NCBI RefSeq assembly: GCF_030316895.1
Contig: NZ_JASZYV010000002.1
Location: forward strand, 806,001-870,000
Source of the DNA: Variovorax dokdonensis
GTDB lineage: Bacteria > Pseudomonadota > Gammaproteobacteria > Burkholderiales > Burkholderiaceae_C
Direction: 5' to 3'
Length of the DNA: 64,000 nt
A model generated the notes under the pieces. That model was not told where the DNA came from, did not search any database, and saw nothing but the letters and a program-made list of their open reading frames with translations. Numbering within the stretch: the first letter of the stretch is position 1; each line of letters begins with the position of its first letter. Positions 63,537 to 64,000 of this stretch are shown one piece after another. The position numbers and the translations under genes were made by a program.

Positions 63537-64000
63537 GCGCGCCCGCACCGTCCCGGCCGGTGCTCGAACTCTCGGGCATCCACAAGCAGTTCAACGGCAT
63601 TCCTGCGTTGGCGGATGTGCGGCTCACGCTGCGGGCCGGCGAGATCCACACGCTGATGGGCCAGAACGGCGCCGGCAAGTCCACGCTGATCAAGGTGCTG
63701 ACCGGCGTCTACCCGTTCGACGCCGGCGAGATGCGGCTGGACGGGTCGGCCATCCGCCCCGCGTCTCCGCTGGCGGCCCAGCAGCTGGGCATCAGCACGG
63801 TCTACCAGGAAGTGAACCTCTGCCCCAATCTGTCGGTGGCCGAGAACATCTTCGCCGGGCGCTATCCGCGTCGTGGCCTGCTGCAACGCATCGACTGGCC
63901 CGCGGCCAGGCGCGGCGCGGAGGAGCTGCTGGCTCGCCTCGATGTGCGGCTCGACGTATCGCGGCTGCTGTCGAGCTACCCGGTGGCGGTGCAGCAGATG
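63533..64000 (+). CDS. Sugar ABC transporter ATP-binding protein, YtfR-like (partial, cut by window end)
   Basis: The first 156 residues of a second sugar-import ATPase, starting MSAPAPSRPVLELSGIHKQF. Walker A is GQNGAGKSTLIKVLTGVYP and the Q-loop block is GISTVYQEVNLCPNLSVAEN, as in YtfR. It starts within the gguB stop (ATGA). It is the probable partner of the YtfQ-like binding protein at 58.5 kb, which lacks an adjacent ATPase. Permease genes (ytfT/yjfF type) would be expected beyond the window. Confidence 0.9.
   Translation, partial: MSAPAPSRPVLELSGIHKQFNGIPALADVRLTLRAGEIHTLMGQNGAGKSTLIKVLTGVYPFDAGEMRLDGSAIRPASPLAAQQLGISTVYQEVNLCPNLSVAENIFAGRYPRRGLLQRIDWPAARRGAEELLARLDVRLDVSRLLSSYPVAVQQM

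Overview
The window is a 64-kb piece of a GC-rich betaproteobacterial chromosome, most likely a member of the Comamonadaceae (Variovorax/Acidovorax-like). This rests on the housekeeping gene content and order (rnb-tonB-aroE-mtgA-plsC, tlpA-accB-accC-prmA, pilS-pilR-ampD-nrdA-nrdB-histone-like, ypjD|ffh, the M16 pair-rsmD-coaD) and on the protein sequences. I could not run a database search, so the genus is not assigned. No tRNA, rRNA, CRISPR array or complete insertion sequence was recognised.

Layout. 1-5.8 kb (minus strand): RNase II-type exonuclease, TonB-like protein, shikimate dehydrogenase, peptidoglycan glycosyltransferase, an acyltransferase cut by the window edge, and a small esterase. 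5.9-9.9 kb (plus): rodA, tldD and a DAHP synthase gene preceded by an aromatic leader-peptide attenuator. 9.9-11.8 kb (minus): cupin and mpl. 11.9-17.1 kb: an IclR regulator divergent from a four-gene oxidative cassette (SDR, flavin monooxygenase, BASS-type transporter, epimerase-like SDR). 17.1-23.7 kb (plus): hypothetical, tlpA, accB, accC, prmA, DUF3426, PfkB kinase. 23.8-34.1 kb (minus): histone H1-like protein, nrdB, nrdA (with NrdR boxes), ampD, pilR, pilS, PP0621-like protein, ypjD. 34.2-38.8 kb: ffh, rpoH (with a perfect CIRCE element), a DUF962 protein, ftsY. 38.8-45.3 kb (plus): two M16 peptidase-like proteins, rsmD, coaD, and the 5-oxoprolinase genes pxpB-pxpC-pxpA.

45.5-50.5 kb is a distinct accessory island. 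An AT-rich, palindrome-rich leader is followed by a truncated outer-membrane beta-barrel gene, a scrambled NRPS remnant (adenylation fragments, carrier protein, partial condensation domain) joined to the C-terminal part of an alpha-oxoamine synthase, an acyl-CoA-dehydrogenase-like gene and an Sfp-type phosphopantetheinyl transferase. It lies between pxpBCA and pcp, two halves of pyroglutamate metabolism, and its edges carry an 11-bp direct repeat. At least three internal junctions look like deletions (or assembly collapses). It is the most unusual part of the window.

50.5-64 kb: pcp, a small hydrolase, then a non-phosphorylative sugar oxidation cluster (sugar dehydrogenase, SMP-30 lactonase, mutarotase, DapA-type dehydratase, semialdehyde dehydrogenase) with a LysR regulator and two sugar ABC transporters. 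One transporter (chvE-gguA-gguB-like) is nested between the binding protein and ATPase of the other (ytfQ/ytfR-like), which runs off the end.

Regulation visible in sequence: an attenuator before the DAHP synthase gene, NrdR boxes overlapping the nrdA promoter, CIRCE upstream of rpoH, a palindrome in the iclR intergenic region, a divergent palindromic promoter between ftsY and the M16 pair, and several -10-like hexamers so close to start codons that leaderless transcripts are likely.
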